IMG/VR virus record: IMGVR_UViG_3300049489_000444
Coordinates: 23,108-87,107 of that record
Strand: one strand, 5' to 3'
Origin: a virus
DNA length: 64,000 nt
Positions 62,065-64,000 of this stretch are shown in pieces. A program made the position numbers and the translations under genes. Under the pieces are notes generated by a model. The model ran no database searches and had not been told where the DNA came from. It worked only from the letters and a program-made list of their open reading frames with translations. How positions within the stretch are numbered: the stretch's first letter is position 1; the number at the start of each line of letters is the position of its first letter.

Positions 62065-62381
62065 CAAACTCTCCAGTGGTCAAGCGCATACCACGCGAAC
62101 AGTATACCGACCAGACACGTCAATGGATCGCTGATATACGAATTGAGGAAGCTCTCTGGTGTCTTCCAGAGGTGAGGCCAGCGTGGTTCAGCGTAGCGCT
62201 CGAATACCTCCCAGAGGTACGCTGTCACCATACAGACAAGCACCGCGCGCGGACGGTCGAACTTTCCGTCGAAGACGACCCAAATACAGTGTCCGAAGAA
62301 TATCCAGAACACCAAATGGAAGATGCTCCAGACATCAAGAAATGTTTGCCCTGTTCGTACGGGCCAGAACCAGTTCAACAT
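62064..62381 (-). CDS. Small integral membrane protein
   Basis: 105 residues with several Trp/Phe-rich hydrophobic spans (VWSIFHLVFWIFFGHCIWVV, AVLVCMVTAYLWEVFE, LVGILFAWYALDHW). The WSIFH...YLWEVFE pattern resembles small bacterial and phage membrane proteins of unknown function. GGGGGCG precedes the ATG; coupled to the NlpC/P60-like gene. Confidence 0.6.
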   Translation of the reverse strand: MLNWFWPVRTGQTFLDVWSIFHLVFWIFFGHCIWVVFDGKFDRPRAVLVCMVTAYLWEVFERYAEPRWPHLWKTPESFLNSYISDPLTCLVGILFAWYALDHWRV

Positions 62382-62393
62382 TAGTCGCCCCCG

Positions 62394-63128
62394 TTACCAT
62401 ATCTTGGTTGTTCTGTATCGTTGACACTTTACTTCCCAAACGACCGTTACATCTCTGTCTGCCACAGTCTTTAGAGTAGCTTTGAACTTCCAGTGCGGAA
62501 GAAACGGCAACAACTCTACGTTGACGACATCGACCGATATTGCTCGGTTACCGAGAAGTTGAATACGATTTGATTGACGAGCCAATGGGATATCAGAAGT
62601 GTAGAGGTTGTAGCCTTGCTCCAGTGGATCAGCAGGGGCGCCTGGAGTAACATCGCCTAGCCCAAATGGAGGCTTGCTCCAAGAATAAAATGCAGGTTCT
62701 CCTACGCTGTTAGGGACCGGTACCTCTGTTCCGGGGACTACATTGTGGGTTCCAGAAGGCATCGGAACTATGACACTTAGCGGACCATCCTCCGTAGAGT
62801 ATCCGGTCGGGACAACAACTACGGAACCCTCACCGGGAGTTACTTCGACTACTTGAGTTGCTGGGGCATACGCCTCCGTAGAGAACTCGTCGCCAGCGCC
62901 AGCACCTGAGCACTGTCCAGATCCTCCGACCAATTTAACGACGTCATTGAATGACCACTCAAGCGTAGATGTTCCGGTAGTGGAGCGAGTCAATACGAAT
63001 GGGGAACCTTCACCACGTCCGTTCTCTGCGGGGTTATCACCAGCACCAGTGATGTAAAGGAAGGCGCCTTTGTCGAAAGCCAATGGGGCTACAAGAGGCA
63101 GACCGTCTAAAGTTTTTGGTGATCCCAT
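62394..63128 (-). CDS. Small virion protein, unknown
   Basis: 244 residues, Gly/Pro/Val-rich and beta-like (GEGSVVVVPTGYSTEDGPLS), with no membrane or enzyme motif. AGAGGC precedes the ATG, and the gene abuts the next structural gene. It is probably a decoration or fibre-associated protein, but no family is recognised. Base composition is slightly AT-richer than in the baseplate genes. Confidence 0.5.
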   Translation of the reverse strand: MGSPKTLDGLPLVAPLAFDKGAFLYITGAGDNPAENGRGEGSPFVLTRSTTGTSTLEWSFNDVVKLVGGSGQCSGAGAGDEFSTEAYAPATQVVEVTPGEGSVVVVPTGYSTEDGPLSVIVPMPSGTHNVVPGTEVPVPNSVGEPAFYSWSKPPFGLGDVTPGAPADPLEQGYNLYTSDIPLARQSNRIQLLGNRAISVDVVNVELLPFLPHWKFKATLKTVADRDVTVVWEVKCQRYRTTKIW

Positions 63129-63770
63129 TTAAGCCTCTAAGTGGACTTGAGAGTACAAAAATGCAAAATCAAACGTACCCACAGTAGTGGTTGTGTCGCA
63201 TTTGATATGGACGCCCTCTCCTTGACGGACCGTTATAGGTTTGCATTTGTCTGCTCTTTTGAATACTGGAAAATGTCTGGCAAATGCGGCGTCCATACCT
63301 TCTGTATCTAGAGTACCCGGACCCCATTCATCACTTGACGACATAAACCTGTCTAGCACTTGTGTAGCCTCACCAGTAACGGTAGCGCCTGTTCTGATCG
63401 TTATAGATTGTGATGATACGTCGTTCGTATCGTACGCTACGCTATCCACCAATGTTCCACCAGAGTGCGTCGAAATTCTGAATGTCTTGAACGACGTGGC
63501 TACGCCAGTGACGGCTGACGTCTGGGTAGGTTTGACCCATATCTCGTGTATTCTACAGATGATACGACTGCCAGTTACGTTCTGTAGTGACAGCATGCTC
63601 TTGCTGGTGCCACACACCACGTTCAGCGCGGTGGCTTTGAATACAGGCTCCTCGTCCGGCTCCAACGGTTCCCCCGATGAGGACAGGGTTACCAACAAGG
63701 ATCCATTACGAGTTAGGCCAGCGCGCCGGCCTGTGCCCCTACCATCTTTGATGAATACGCCAGCCGTCAC
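63129..63770 (-). CDS. Small virion protein, unknown
   Basis: 213 residues, beta-rich: ICRIHEIWVKPTQTSAVTGV in the middle and GTFDFAFLYSQVHLEA at the end, reminiscent of small capsid or tail accessory proteins. It starts at GTG just after the previous stop, with GGCGGGG upstream. No family recognised. Confidence 0.5.
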   Translation of the reverse strand: MTAGVFIKDGRGTGRRAGLTRNGSLLVTLSSSGEPLEPDEEPVFKATALNVVCGTSKSMLSLQNVTGSRIICRIHEIWVKPTQTSAVTGVATSFKTFRISTHSGGTLVDSVAYDTNDVSSQSITIRTGATVTGEATQVLDRFMSSSDEWGPGTLDTEGMDAAFARHFPVFKRADKCKPITVRQGEGVHIKCDTTTTVGTFDFAFLYSQVHLEA

Positions 63771-63772
63771 GG

Positions 63773-64000
63773 TCAGGCCCCGCCGTCTTCTTCCAAATAC
63801 CCGAATACGAGCGTCAGTGCGTAGTTCTGAGAGGTGTTGCCAGCCGGTGGCTGCACCGTGCAGGCGAGCGAAGACCCAGGAGAAAGCACAAATTTTAGTT
63901 CAAAGTCTCGCTGTTCCTGCGCCTTCAAAATGCGGGCTGCCAGTTCTGTACCTCCGGTCACCGTTGACCCTGTCGTTCCACGGTACATGGTGGCCGCAGG
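63773..64000 (-). CDS. Partial virion protein at the window edge
   Basis: The frame is open to the end of the window (residues PAATMYRGTTGSTVTGGTEL and on), so the true start probably lies beyond base 64000. An ATG at 63988 exists but lacks a ribosome binding site. The C-terminal 60 residues are beta-like (SQNYALTLVFGYLEEDGGA). Same operon as the two following small virion proteins. Confidence 0.5.
   Translation of the reverse strand, partial: PAATMYRGTTGSTVTGGTELAARILKAQEQRDFELKFVLSPGSSLACTVQPPAGNTSQNYALTLVFGYLEEDGGA

Overview
The window is a 64 kb piece of a large double-stranded DNA bacteriophage with a contractile tail (myovirus type). The evidence is a sheath, tube, tail-assembly frameshift pair, tape measure, gp25-like wedge and baseplate J protein, together with the phage's own family A DNA polymerase, flavin-dependent thymidylate synthase and both subunits of a type IIA topoisomerase. 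Genes are tightly packed, mostly on the minus strand, with ATGA/TGATG-type overlaps and strong GGAGG-like ribosome binding sites. This fits a phage of a Gram-negative or otherwise SD-dependent bacterium; the host cannot be named from the sequence. I saw no tRNA, rRNA, CRISPR array, integrase or insertion sequence. No gene-free stretch exceeds about 220 bases.

Layout from left to right, noting that minus-strand genes are transcribed right to left. 1-10.3 kb: tail shaft block with the partial gene after the tape measure, tape measure, -1 frameshift chaperone pair, tail tube, very large sheath and a probable tail-completion protein. 10.4-24.9 kb: replication and nucleotide block with an oligoribonuclease-like exonuclease, topoisomerase A and B subunits separated by two tiny genes and a perfect hairpin, thyX, a UDG-like/DNA polymerase fusion and many small unknown genes. 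24.9-29.4 kb: a GC-richer island of short transcription units with near-consensus sigma70 promoters. It encodes a VWA protein, a RavA/MoxR-type AAA+ ATPase, a 65-residue protein that looks like the peroxin Pex14 N-terminal domain, and two unknown proteins. 29.6-34.1 kb: a divergent plus-strand operon with an AAA+ ATPase, an HTH regulator, two paralogous unknown proteins, an ADP-ribosyltransferase-like protein and one more unknown. 34.2-64 kb: a second, minus-strand virion block with several large virion proteins, tail-collar and fibre proteins, a GIY-YIG homing endonuclease, an M15 peptidase, a repeat-rich 1803-residue protein, baseplate J, gp25-like wedge, a LamG-like protein, a membrane/peptidase cassette and small virion proteins.

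How it fits together: two late structural blocks flank a block for DNA synthesis and supercoil management and an early-type accessory island. The accessory island is the most interesting part. A MoxR/VWA pair (the architecture of RavA-ViaA chaperone systems) is encoded beside a Pex14-like small protein. Promoters at three points carry related AT-rich palindromes between -35 and -10, as if one repressor, perhaps the HTH protein encoded in the divergent operon, controls the whole locus.
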